Origin: a virus
DNA: 30,257 nt
Virus record (IMG/VR): IMGVR_UViG_3300010297_000049
Coordinates: 1-30,257 of that record
Strand: one strand, 5' to 3'
Shown here: in pieces, positions 25,601-30,257 of the stretch
How positions within the stretch are numbered: position 1 is the first letter of the stretch
How the letters are laid out: each line of letters begins with the position of its first letter
Made by a program: the position numbers and the translations under genes
Notes under the pieces: model-generated
Database searches by the model: none
What the model was told of the DNA's origin: nothing
The model's input: only the letters and a program-made list of their open reading frames with translations

Positions 25601-27014
25601 ATCAACTAGAACTAATACATCTGCATCTGTAAATGGAACTTCTAGTTTGATTGATGATAAGTACTCTGGAAATGTATTCAGAGTTAAGCAATACAATCAC
25701 GCACATCATGGTGGAAACAATAAGATTGAAATCACAAATGTTTCCCCAGATAGAGAAAGAGTTGCTCTGACAGCAGCATTTGGATTAAATGATACAACTG
25801 TATCAGTTGCAAATACCACCCCATTCGCAACATTTGAAGGAATATCTACTAGCCGTGGATATGCATTGATTCAAAATGAAGTTGTTTCTTACAGCAATAT
25901 CACTGCTGGATCTGGTGGAGCAGGAACTCTCACAATCGATGCAAGAAATCTGAATAACTCTGTTAAGAGCACTCACCCTGCAACAGATTTCATTCAACCA
26001 TATGAAGTAAACGGCGTTTCTCTTATGAGAATCAACACCACTCATGATATTCCATCAACATACTACAAATCAGAAAGTTCCAACCTTGACAACTACTTCT
26101 TAGAGTTTAGCAGAACTTCACCAACTATTAGATCTAGTGGTGCATCGATGATCAACTTTGAGGGTGAGAAAGGATTTGGTGGAAATACGGTTGGTATTTC
26201 ACAAAACCACCAGTTTAGTTCTATTGAACCAGTATTCAATGTTATTACCCCAGGAAAGGGAACTTCTGCAAATAGCAGACTGAGAACTATTTCTGGAACA
26301 AGTGCAGGTGGAAGTGAAGTTTCATTCCTTGATCAAGGATTTGAATCTATTCCTCTGAATAGAGTTATTCAACTTCCAACACCAAGAATGGTTGCATCTA
26401 GAGTAAATGAACTGGAAAGATTGACAGATCTTCCATCTAATAAATCTCTGACATTACAGGTAGATTTCAGAACAGAGAATGAAAATCTTTCTCCCGTAAT
26501 GGACATTCAAAATGCAACGTTTGTTCTTGGAAGAAATAAATCCAACAAACCTATTGATGATTATGTTGTTGATAGCAGATCGAATGAAATCAACAGTGAT
26601 CCACATGGAGCAGTTTTTGTAACAAGAACAGTTGGTCTTTTGCAACCAGCAACAAGTTTACGTGTTGTTATTGCTGCTAATAGACAAGAAGATGCTGATT
26701 TTAGAGTTTTCTATAAACTTTTCAAAGCAGATTCTTCTGAAGTTCCTCAGAAGTTTGTTCCATTCCCAGGATATGATAATATGATTGATACTGACGGTGA
26801 TGGTTTTGGAGATCAAGTTGTCGATCCAAACAAAAATAGTGGAAGAGCAGATGGTTTTGTTGCTCCAAACAACGCACAAACTTTCTCAGAATATCAGTTT
26901 ACTGCAAATAATCTGGAACAGTTTGATGCATTTGCTATTAAAGTTGTTCTTTCTTCAACCAACGAATCTACTCCTGTTAAACTGAAAGATTTTAGATGTA
27001 TTGCTCTTGCATGA
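19647..27014 (+). CDS. Giant DUF4815-type virion structural protein, 2455 aa
   Basis: The N-terminus (NLNVSPYYDDFDKGDNFYRV, then VLFKPGHPVQARELTGLQSA and FKEGSMVIPGG) is the recognisable DUF4815 domain of cyanophage and pelagiphage tail or baseplate proteins. It fills the region T4 uses for gp9 to gp12. A threonine run (residues about 1340-1348) and a proline-rich linker (about 1551-1575) separate domains. Around 1391 LRPFTKHYHYLD matches a motif common in phage neck and tail spike-like proteins. Residues about 1881-1951 hold G-x-x-Y modules like those of the gp7-like protein. DTDGDGFGD (2381-2389) is a DxDxDG calcium-loop pattern near the C-terminus. Its role is probably as a baseplate-anchored fibre or outer wedge component; the exact T4 equivalent is uncertain. 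Confidence 0.82.
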   Translation: MPQKTNLNVSPYYDDFDKGDNFYRVLFKPGHPVQARELTGLQSALQNQIESFGSHIFKEGSMVIPGGVTCDNAFTTVKVNPDHLGIDITVYLDAIVGGNNGKGIKVKGQNSGIVGTLKGYLLPPEEGVEEITLFVKYRDGASDGESIEFEDGEVLILEENVTYGNTTLNAGDTVLTTFSVDATSTGYAVGVSQGVYFIRGVFVDVATSQIILDPYNNEPSYRVGFDILEEIVNSDDDPRLNDNAKGFTNYAAPGADRLKISVRLSKKQLSDFDDTNFVELVKVDQGVIKKLQNKSEYSVIKDYFAKRTFEESGNYAVDPFKVDVVNSLNNETGNGGLYREGQKTEQGNVPSDDLMCVRVSAGTAYVKGFDVDLVGSTIVDVEKPRSTKKVDGALVPFSMGSLLKVNNVFGVPYLNIGAPVGSGSNVISLYNRRRNTSTTNAGTGLKIGEARVYWYGVSDAPYSGATTEWDLYLYDIQTYTTLYLGKEYSTSDVPLTSFVRGLSSGATGYLASKPNDAAFSISQTSGTFLVGEQVIINENPEYKVAIKAVDVHAVEDIKSVHQDSNTLNTSLQTDFIADAVLYATMPPKFSITDKLTVSGGNTGAVPGRLFSAVTGIKTESIIAYQTAGQSDPNFNRITSIAANGTSIGLAAIDSSVSGVARANVDNGDSVFRIMVPKITGSEASGLYSELPKSKIASVDLAQSDLTITKQITGRSTNGSGELTITTSDALDTSAGITSVFFEAFDAERYSIHYSDGSTEQLTSDQFTLGANGGSVSFTNLTASQSNVTVVATLNKRNVTNKSKNFTRSKQVSVTRTSGSSTATGLTTSLYYGLRVEDNEISLNVPDVVNVRAVYESTNTSAPVLDKLTFATGLSLDANAIVGEKIVGEDSRAVAQIVNKTSTTVDFVYLNEDNFEVGETVKFKESAISAVIQEVTNGSYVDRTKNYVLDKGHKNQYCDYSRIRRRQGAAVPTKQLLIVLDHYKVATGNSGDIFTVNSYTEDRYTSDIPSIPNGTRVTDLLDFRPRVNEFDPSSTNASPFAFSSRSYETNYRYIVSPDETSFIGYSYYLPRIDLVTLNRLGEIEIVQGDANDNPQAPVLADDAMEIAQISLPAYLFNPAKDPKILLRDNRRFTMRDIAKLEQRIENLEEVTSLSLLELNAKSLEVTDANGLNRFKSGFIVSDFRDKSLADPRYSTIDVSRESATAITPIDFWSMPAELALDPGIDRTKADLSQNLKLLDANIQKTGDLLTLAYQEVDWINQPHATNVENVNPFNVIVFVGGIALDPQSDNWVRTIYIDDHRVESTGANWVQEAKVNVDVDNQTEYVTYRKGGGRGEKTTKAFTTTTTTTTTQYTPKLQGPSREFNYVEDVKISGNVDPYMRSRNVYFNANGLRPFTKHYHYLDSQQVDLVPKLCEIEMVSGTFQVFEDADIFYGGRKIGHIRVQKPNHKFGDTSRPDIGAGLGSPAVLVEEYSVDPYNRTRPAPGTSYSPTSKLINFGVRALSTEEKYYGYVTAGARVVGRSSGAIANITRAELVSDNWGDIVANFFFRDPNSNPPPPVKVKSGTKTVKVTAVPPGVTPLPGSTVFASEALGTYSGSGTILTQETSRVAVRNPPKPAAKATEVNVQVKAPHRDPLAQSFTVDGRGAFLTSFDLYFATKDPGAKIYIELRTVELGTPTSFLVQDYTQVALNPENININEANPFEPVPTRIRFPSPVYLEADKEYAIVILSPASDGYEMWTATMGQKTVRTQNLPDVQNVVVTKQYIGGSLFKSQNGTIWTASQYQDLTFKLYKAKFVPSGTLTFYNSDITPNGNNAAKLAENPIEGLPRKLKLPVSGVTGTEVANIKPGVKIGEGSSPSITGIVENTGGPIPTGTGNVEIITAGSQYPNGTHTSVPLFSLSGKGSGAQATVTVSGNIVTAVNVTTSGSGYVNGEVLGITTSTIGGGSGARVGVTEHDTFDTIYLTNVQGQNFTNSATVVYYTDQTDESTRTNTSASVNGTSSLIDDKYSGNVFRVKQYNHAHHGGNNKIEITNVSPDRERVALTAAFGLNDTTVSVANTTPFATFEGISTSRGYALIQNEVVSYSNITAGSGGAGTLTIDARNLNNSVKSTHPATDFIQPYEVNGVSLMRINTTHDIPSTYYKSESSNLDNYFLEFSRTSPTIRSSGASMINFEGEKGFGGNTVGISQNHQFSSIEPVFNVITPGKGTSANSRLRTISGTSAGGSEVSFLDQGFESIPLNRVIQLPTPRMVASRVNELERLTDLPSNKSLTLQVDFRTENENLSPVMDIQNATFVLGRNKSNKPIDDYVVDSRSNEINSDPHGAVFVTRTVGLLQPATSLRVVIAANRQEDADFRVFYKLFKADSSEVPQKFVPFPGYDNMIDTDGDGFGDQVVDPNKNSGRADGFVAPNNAQTFSEYQFTANNLEQFDAFAIKVVLSSTNESTPVKLKDFRCIALA

Positions 27015-27015
27015 T

Positions 27016-27243
27016 ATGAATACTGAGGATGAAAATCTAATACCTGTTGAAGGTCATGGCAATCTTTTTAGGGATAGATTTACGGGTGCTATTGTCAATA
27101 CAGACAGATCGGCATATTCAAACTATATTAGGATGAAAGAACAAAAACAGAAGGAGAAAGACGAACTCAATCAAATAAAAAGTGATATTGAAGAAATCAA
27201 ATCCCTATTAAAGGAACTTACAAATGGATCCAGACAAAATTGA
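27016..27243 (+). CDS. Small coiled-coil protein, 75 aa
   Basis: The ATG at 27016 is one base after the preceding stop, so it is preferred to the TTG at 27001 inside the upstream gene. The N-terminal half (NLIPVEGHGNLFRDRFTGAI, then VNTDRSAYSNYI) resembles a small conserved cyanophage domain. Residues about 37-70 form a heptad-like charged helix (MKEQKQKEKDELNQIKSDIE, then IKSLLKEL), likely a coiled coil. The function is unknown; a role as assembly factor or virion plug is possible. Its end overlaps the next gene by 20 bases, which implies coupled translation. Confidence 0.8.
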   Translation: MNTEDENLIPVEGHGNLFRDRFTGAIVNTDRSAYSNYIRMKEQKQKEKDELNQIKSDIEEIKSLLKELTNGSRQN

Positions 27244-27397
27244 ACTTGAAAATTTAACGAAGAGTTTTGAGTATTTCAAAATCGCTTCTGAGATAGACAA
27301 ATTAGATTCTATCGATGATTTGAAAAATCTTGCAAAGTCATACGTGAAACTTTATTTTAAACAGCAGGAAGTTGTGGCTGCTCTCATGGGATCATAA
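27224..27397 (+). CDS. Small helical protein, 57 aa
   Basis: The ATG at 27224 lies inside the end of the 75-aa gene, and TAA is at 27395-27397. The protein is predicted almost wholly helical: MDPDKIELENLTKSFEYFKI, ASEIDKLDSIDDLKNLAKSY and VKLYFKQQEVVAALMGS. It is mixed-charge with no cysteine. Short helical proteins of this kind are found beside structural genes in other cyanophages, without known function that I can recall. The overlapping arrangement and the late promoter directly after its stop support its being real. Confidence 0.75.
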   Translation: MDPDKIELENLTKSFEYFKIASEIDKLDSIDDLKNLAKSYVKLYFKQQEVVAALMGS

Positions 27398-27400
27398 CAG

Positions 27401-27408
27401 TATAAATA
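27401..27408 (+). promoter_or_regulatory. T4-type late promoter for fibre-type genes
   Basis: TATAAATA with C following starts four bases after the 57-aa stop codon and 35 bases before the ATG at 27436. It would drive the 75-aa, 579-aa and 64-aa genes and gp13. A second TATAAATG at 27431 overlaps the ATG itself and cannot serve the same role. Confidence 0.85.
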
Positions 27409-27435
27409 CTTCTTAGATCCTGATCTTGTATATAA

Positions 27436-27663
27436 ATGGCTGAAATCAAAGTCAGAGTAGGTCAACAACCAGCTGTAAAAGTTATTTCTTCGTTAGCTGG
27501 TGCCCAAGGTCTTTCTCTGTCTGAGCTTAGTGATGTTAGTGCTACTAATTTACAAAATGGCATGGTTCTTGTTTATAATAGCGCAATTAGGAAGTGGGAA
27601 GCAACCTTGGAGTTGACACCAGGCGCAACACAGAATTTAGACATCAACGGAGGAAATTTCTGA
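27436..27663 (+). CDS. Small fibre-tip-like protein, 75 aa
   Basis: The centre carries a module I recognise from larger cyanophage fibre proteins: LSLSELSDVSATNLQNG, then MVLVYNSAIRKWEAT, with the L-x-D-V, N-G, Y and K-W landmarks. The module usually occurs inside long tail fibres; here it makes up nearly the whole protein, after a short N-terminal strand (AEIKVRVGQQPAVKV). It ends NLDINGGNF, and the next gene's product ends LDGGNF, so the two may share an assembly or capping signal. No Shine-Dalgarno sequence is seen. The codons for GGNF contain the GGAGG that serves the following gene. Confidence 0.75.
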   Translation: MAEIKVRVGQQPAVKVISSLAGAQGLSLSELSDVSATNLQNGMVLVYNSAIRKWEATLELTPGATQNLDINGGNF

Positions 27664-27664
27664 C

Positions 27665-29404
27665 ATGGCAAGTATTATCAGGATCAAAAGATCCTCGGGT
27701 ACTAGTAAACCATCATCGTTACAATGGGGCGAATTTGGATACGTAACAGGTATTGGTAGTTACGGCGGATTAAATCAATATAAAGATAGAATTTTTATTG
27801 GTGACGATGGCACCAATGTAAACCCCGTTGGTGGATATTACTACACCTCAATGATGGAGCACCAACCAGGTGCTATCGACGGTGTTCAAAATACCAGAAA
27901 CCAAGATAATGGTGTTGTTGCAGTTCTTGCACCAGCAACTAATACTGGTTTAGGTGGAGCATCTTCCCTCAAAGTTGATCAGTGGAACGTAGATAATATA
28001 AGAATTGATGTAAATACAATATCTTCTACCGATACTGACGGAGACATCAATCTTGATCCAAATGGTATTGGTAGTGTAAGAATACCAGACAACACTTATT
28101 TGAGTTTTGGTGATGATGATAACGTAGGAATGCGTTATGATGAAACAACCGATGATAGATTTGAAATTGAAGGTGCCGATTGGTACTTCGAAGAAGGTGT
28201 TCAGATCGTAGTTGGTGATGTTACTCAATCCAATGATAAAGATACCGGAGCACTTGTAGTTGAAGGTGGTGCGGGTATTGAGAAAAACTTATATATTGGT
28301 GGCGATCTTAATGTATCTGGATCGGCAATATTTGATTCGGTAAAAATAGAAGATAATGTCATTTCCACTCTTTCTGGATCTGGCGATACCCTCTACATCG
28401 ATCCATATCCCGATGGATTGAGCAATGATGGAACGGTTGTCATTAAAGGAAACTTGCAGGTAGATGGAACTACCACACAAGTTAACTCAACATCAGCAAC
28501 CGTAAATGATCCAATCATTCACCTTGGTGATGTAACCAGCGAAAGAACCGTAATGGAGACGGTTGTTTCTGGTGTAAGTACAATCAGATTAGATTCTGTT
28601 GTAGGTATTAACACTGGTGATATTGTTAGTGGAAATGCTGGATTAAATGCTGGCGCTGCTAATACAATCACTTCATATGATACTACAAACAAGATTATTA
28701 CATTAACTGACGCTACTATTGCTGGTATTTCAACAACAGTACAGTTAACAATCACTCACGCATATGATACAAATACCGATAGAGGTGTTTCATATGCATA
28801 CAATATCAGCAGTGGAACCAGCAATAACAAAACTGGTTTCTTTGGTTTAGATGATAGTTCTATTGCAGACAGCACAGTAACTACATTAACCAATGGAACA
28901 CATGCTGATGATAGTAGACGATGGACTTATATTCCTGACGCTACTATCACAAATAGTGTAGTATCTGGAACCAAAGGATTCTTAGATGTAAAAGGTATTT
29001 ACTACCAGTCTGGTGATTTCAACACCAATGGAGTAGTATTCTTCGATGATACGGGATTACAGAGATCTACCAATAACCCTGCTTCACCAACACTAACATC
29101 GAAGCAGATACTGACCGCTGTTACGAAGAACACTCTGTCTCTTGGATCAGCAATCACTGCGAGTGCTGGCGATATTATCAGACAGGATTCTTCTGGTGCA
29201 TATGGTATAGTTGAGACATCGGTATCTTCTGCAAGTAGTGTTGACCTGGTTGGTGTTGAAGGAACATTTACCAATACCTATAACATCAGAAGAGAGGGAC
29301 AAAATGGATTTATTGAAGATCTCTCCTCAATCCCCTCCGCTGTAACGGTAATATATACTAATAAACCAACTTGGACTTCAACTCTTGACGGAGGCAACTT
29401 CTAA
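27665..29404 (+). CDS. Tail-fibre-like structural protein, 579 aa
   Basis: Residues 1-50 (IIRIKRSSGTSKPSSLQWGE, then FGYVTG and DRIFIGDDG) follow the N-terminal pattern of phage fibre proteins related to major tropism determinants: a basic strand, GE-G, and IGD. A repeated fibre-shaft type segment GALVVEGGAGIEKNLYIGG with DLNVSG follows at about 198-220. NDPIIHLGD at about 281-289 is another piece common in cyanophage fibres. The remainder is beta-rich and low in charge. The C-terminus is DGGNF. GGAGG, 11 bases before the ATG, is the ribosome site. It is likely a short tail fibre or baseplate-attached fibre; T4 gp12 or gp10 would be positional counterparts, not proven homologues. Confidence 0.78.
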   Translation: MASIIRIKRSSGTSKPSSLQWGEFGYVTGIGSYGGLNQYKDRIFIGDDGTNVNPVGGYYYTSMMEHQPGAIDGVQNTRNQDNGVVAVLAPATNTGLGGASSLKVDQWNVDNIRIDVNTISSTDTDGDINLDPNGIGSVRIPDNTYLSFGDDDNVGMRYDETTDDRFEIEGADWYFEEGVQIVVGDVTQSNDKDTGALVVEGGAGIEKNLYIGGDLNVSGSAIFDSVKIEDNVISTLSGSGDTLYIDPYPDGLSNDGTVVIKGNLQVDGTTTQVNSTSATVNDPIIHLGDVTSERTVMETVVSGVSTIRLDSVVGINTGDIVSGNAGLNAGAANTITSYDTTNKIITLTDATIAGISTTVQLTITHAYDTNTDRGVSYAYNISSGTSNNKTGFFGLDDSSIADSTVTTLTNGTHADDSRRWTYIPDATITNSVVSGTKGFLDVKGIYYQSGDFNTNGVVFFDDTGLQRSTNNPASPTLTSKQILTAVTKNTLSLGSAITASAGDIIRQDSSGAYGIVETSVSSASSVDLVGVEGTFTNTYNIRREGQNGFIEDLSSIPSAVTVIYTNKPTWTSTLDGGNF

Positions 29405-29407
29405 TAA

Positions 29408-29602
29408 ATGGAAAATCAAAATGAAGTGGATGTGAATGTTTTAATCAAACTTTATAATTCCAAATTATCAGCATTGACAAATCAAAATGTACTTCTTGAA
29501 GCAAAACTTGCTACATTAACCCAAGACTATAAAGAACAGATTGAATCTTTGCTTCAAGAAAATGCAGATTTGAGAGAACAGTTAGAAGAAAAACCAGAGT
29601 AA
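29408..29602 (+). CDS. Short coiled-coil protein in the fibritin (wac) position, 64 aa
   Basis: The protein is a near-continuous helix with heptad spacing of hydrophobics: VNVLIKLYNSKLSALTNQNV, then LLEAKLATLTQDYKEQIESL and LLQENADLREQLEEKPE. T4 carries fibritin, a long trimeric coiled coil forming the neck whiskers, directly before gene 13, and this gene lies directly before gp13. T4 fibritin is far longer, so homology is not claimed; it could equally be an assembly chaperone. GGAGG in the end of the upstream gene lies 13 bases before the ATG. gp13 begins four bases after its stop. Confidence 0.75.
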   Translation: MENQNEVDVNVLIKLYNSKLSALTNQNVLLEAKLATLTQDYKEQIESLLQENADLREQLEEKPE

Positions 29603-29606
29603 GAAT

Positions 29607-30257
29607 ATGGCAAAACCATCAACTAGACAAGAATTAATTGATTATTGTCTGCGCCAACTAGGTGCTCCAGTACTCGAAATAAACGTTGATGATGATCAAA
29701 TAGATGATCTGGTTGATGATACCATTCAATATTTTAATGAGCGCCATTATGATGGTGTTGAAAAAATGTACTTGAAGTACAAAATCACACAAGATGATAT
29801 TGATAGAGGAAGAGCATCTGGAACAACTGGGGTTGGTATTGTAACTACAACTGGATCTTCGACAATAACTGGTTACGGAACAACAACATTTAACTTTTAC
29901 GAAAACTCAAACTATATTCAAGTTCCAGAATCAGTAATTGGTATTGAGAGAATATTCCGTTTTGATACTAGTTCCATCTCTGGTGGAATGTTTAGTATCA
30001 AATATCAACTGTTCTTGAATGATCTTTACTATTTCAACTCTGTTGAACTCTTACAATATTCTATGACAAAATCATATCTTGAAGATATCGATTTTCTTTT
30101 AACAACAGACAAACAAATCAGATTTAATAAAAGACAAGATAGGTTATATTTAGATATTGATTGGGGATCTCAATCAGTCGACAACTTCATTGTACTGGAA
30201 TGTTATAGAGCACTTGATCCAGCGTCTTTCTCACAAATATACAATGATAGTTTTGTA
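29607..30257 (+). CDS. 13: Neck protein gp13, 3' truncated by window edge
   Basis: gp13 forms the collar connecting the portal vertex with the tail completion proteins in T4 (309 aa). The visible 217 codons contain no stop. The N-terminal pattern is diagnostic: RQELIDYCLRQLGAPVLEIN, then VDDDQIDDLVDDTIQYFNER and HYDGVEK, where I recall [20 protein letters not shown] and YGEYHFDGLNK in T4. Later pieces (NYIQVPESVIGIERIFRFD and LDIDW) also fit the family. The ATG at 29607 follows the coiled-coil gene; only a weak Shine-Dalgarno (AGAG/AAGA) precedes it. The remaining third lies outside the window. Confidence 0.92.
   Translation, partial: MAKPSTRQELIDYCLRQLGAPVLEINVDDDQIDDLVDDTIQYFNERHYDGVEKMYLKYKITQDDIDRGRASGTTGVGIVTTTGSSTITGYGTTTFNFYENSNYIQVPESVIGIERIFRFDTSSISGGMFSIKYQLFLNDLYYFNSVELLQYSMTKSYLEDIDFLLTTDKQIRFNKRQDRLYLDIDWGSQSVDNFIVLECYRALDPASFSQIYNDSFV

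Noticed and set aside
27001-27015. TTG start at 27001 for the 75-aa gene
   Set aside because: It lies inside the end of the 2455-aa gene; an ATG one base after that stop is simpler.
27665-29404. Diversity-generating retroelement because of the tropism-determinant-like N-terminus
   Set aside because: No reverse transcriptase, template repeat or variable repeat is visible; the resemblance is only to the fibre N-terminal pattern.
1-30257. tRNA genes, CRISPR arrays, integrase or insertion sequences
   Set aside because: No cloverleaf, regularly spaced repeat, terminal inverted repeats or transposase-like frame was recognised by reading; weak cases could be missed without a program.

Overview
The window reads as the late structural (baseplate, tail and neck) region of a T4-like cyanophage, most likely one infecting marine Synechococcus or Prochlorococcus. 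Recognisable T4 homologues occur in cyanophage order on the + strand: gp25, gp6, a gp7-like protein, gp8, a giant DUF4815-type protein, a small fibre-type protein, a larger fibre-type protein and gp13. Copies of the T4-type late promoter TATAAATA stand in front of the expected transcription units. No host genes, tRNAs, rRNAs, CRISPR arrays or insertion sequences were seen. Every supported gene is on the + strand. The identifications rest on recognisable family motifs remembered from T4 and cyanophage proteins; no search was run.

Region 1 (1-1426) is a GC-rich strip of very small genes: the tail end of a membrane protein, a 55-aa membrane protein, then four soluble proteins of 61, 111, 78 and 65 aa. 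Each of these four has its own near-identical leader, with a TATACT-like -10 box, CAGTTCAA and then GACC(A)ATG. GC-rich hairpins precede two of the leaders. Region 2 (1427-1602) is a hairpin-dense non-coding spacer, at the end of which base composition drops sharply. Region 3 (1603-2938) holds an AbrB-like protein, a GT-A-type glycosyltransferase behind a good sigma70-type promoter, and two small proteins, closed by a T-tailed terminator at 2945-2977.

Region 4 (2983-18053) starts with a degenerate late promoter and a 95-aa unknown protein whose ribosome binding site can fold into a hairpin. A perfect TATAAATA at 3341 then serves gp25, gp6 and a 4115-aa protein whose N-terminus carries the T4 gp7 signature and whose remainder is built from repeated beta-type modules. 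Region 5 (18059-27397) has a late promoter, an enlarged gp8, a 2455-aa DUF4815-type structural protein and two small overlapping helical proteins. Region 6 (27401-30257) has a late promoter, a 75-aa and a 579-aa fibre-type protein, a 64-aa coiled-coil protein in the position T4 uses for fibritin, and gp13 cut by the right edge.

The structural genes are packed with gaps of 1 to 4 bases or small overlaps, so each late promoter probably yields a polycistronic message for one assembly module. The most unusual content is the expansion of gp7 to about four times its T4 length using modules that also appear in gp8 and in the 2455-aa protein. Other points of interest are the repeated promoter-leader cassette in the GC-rich block and the use of GGNF C-terminal codons as Shine-Dalgarno sequences for the next gene.
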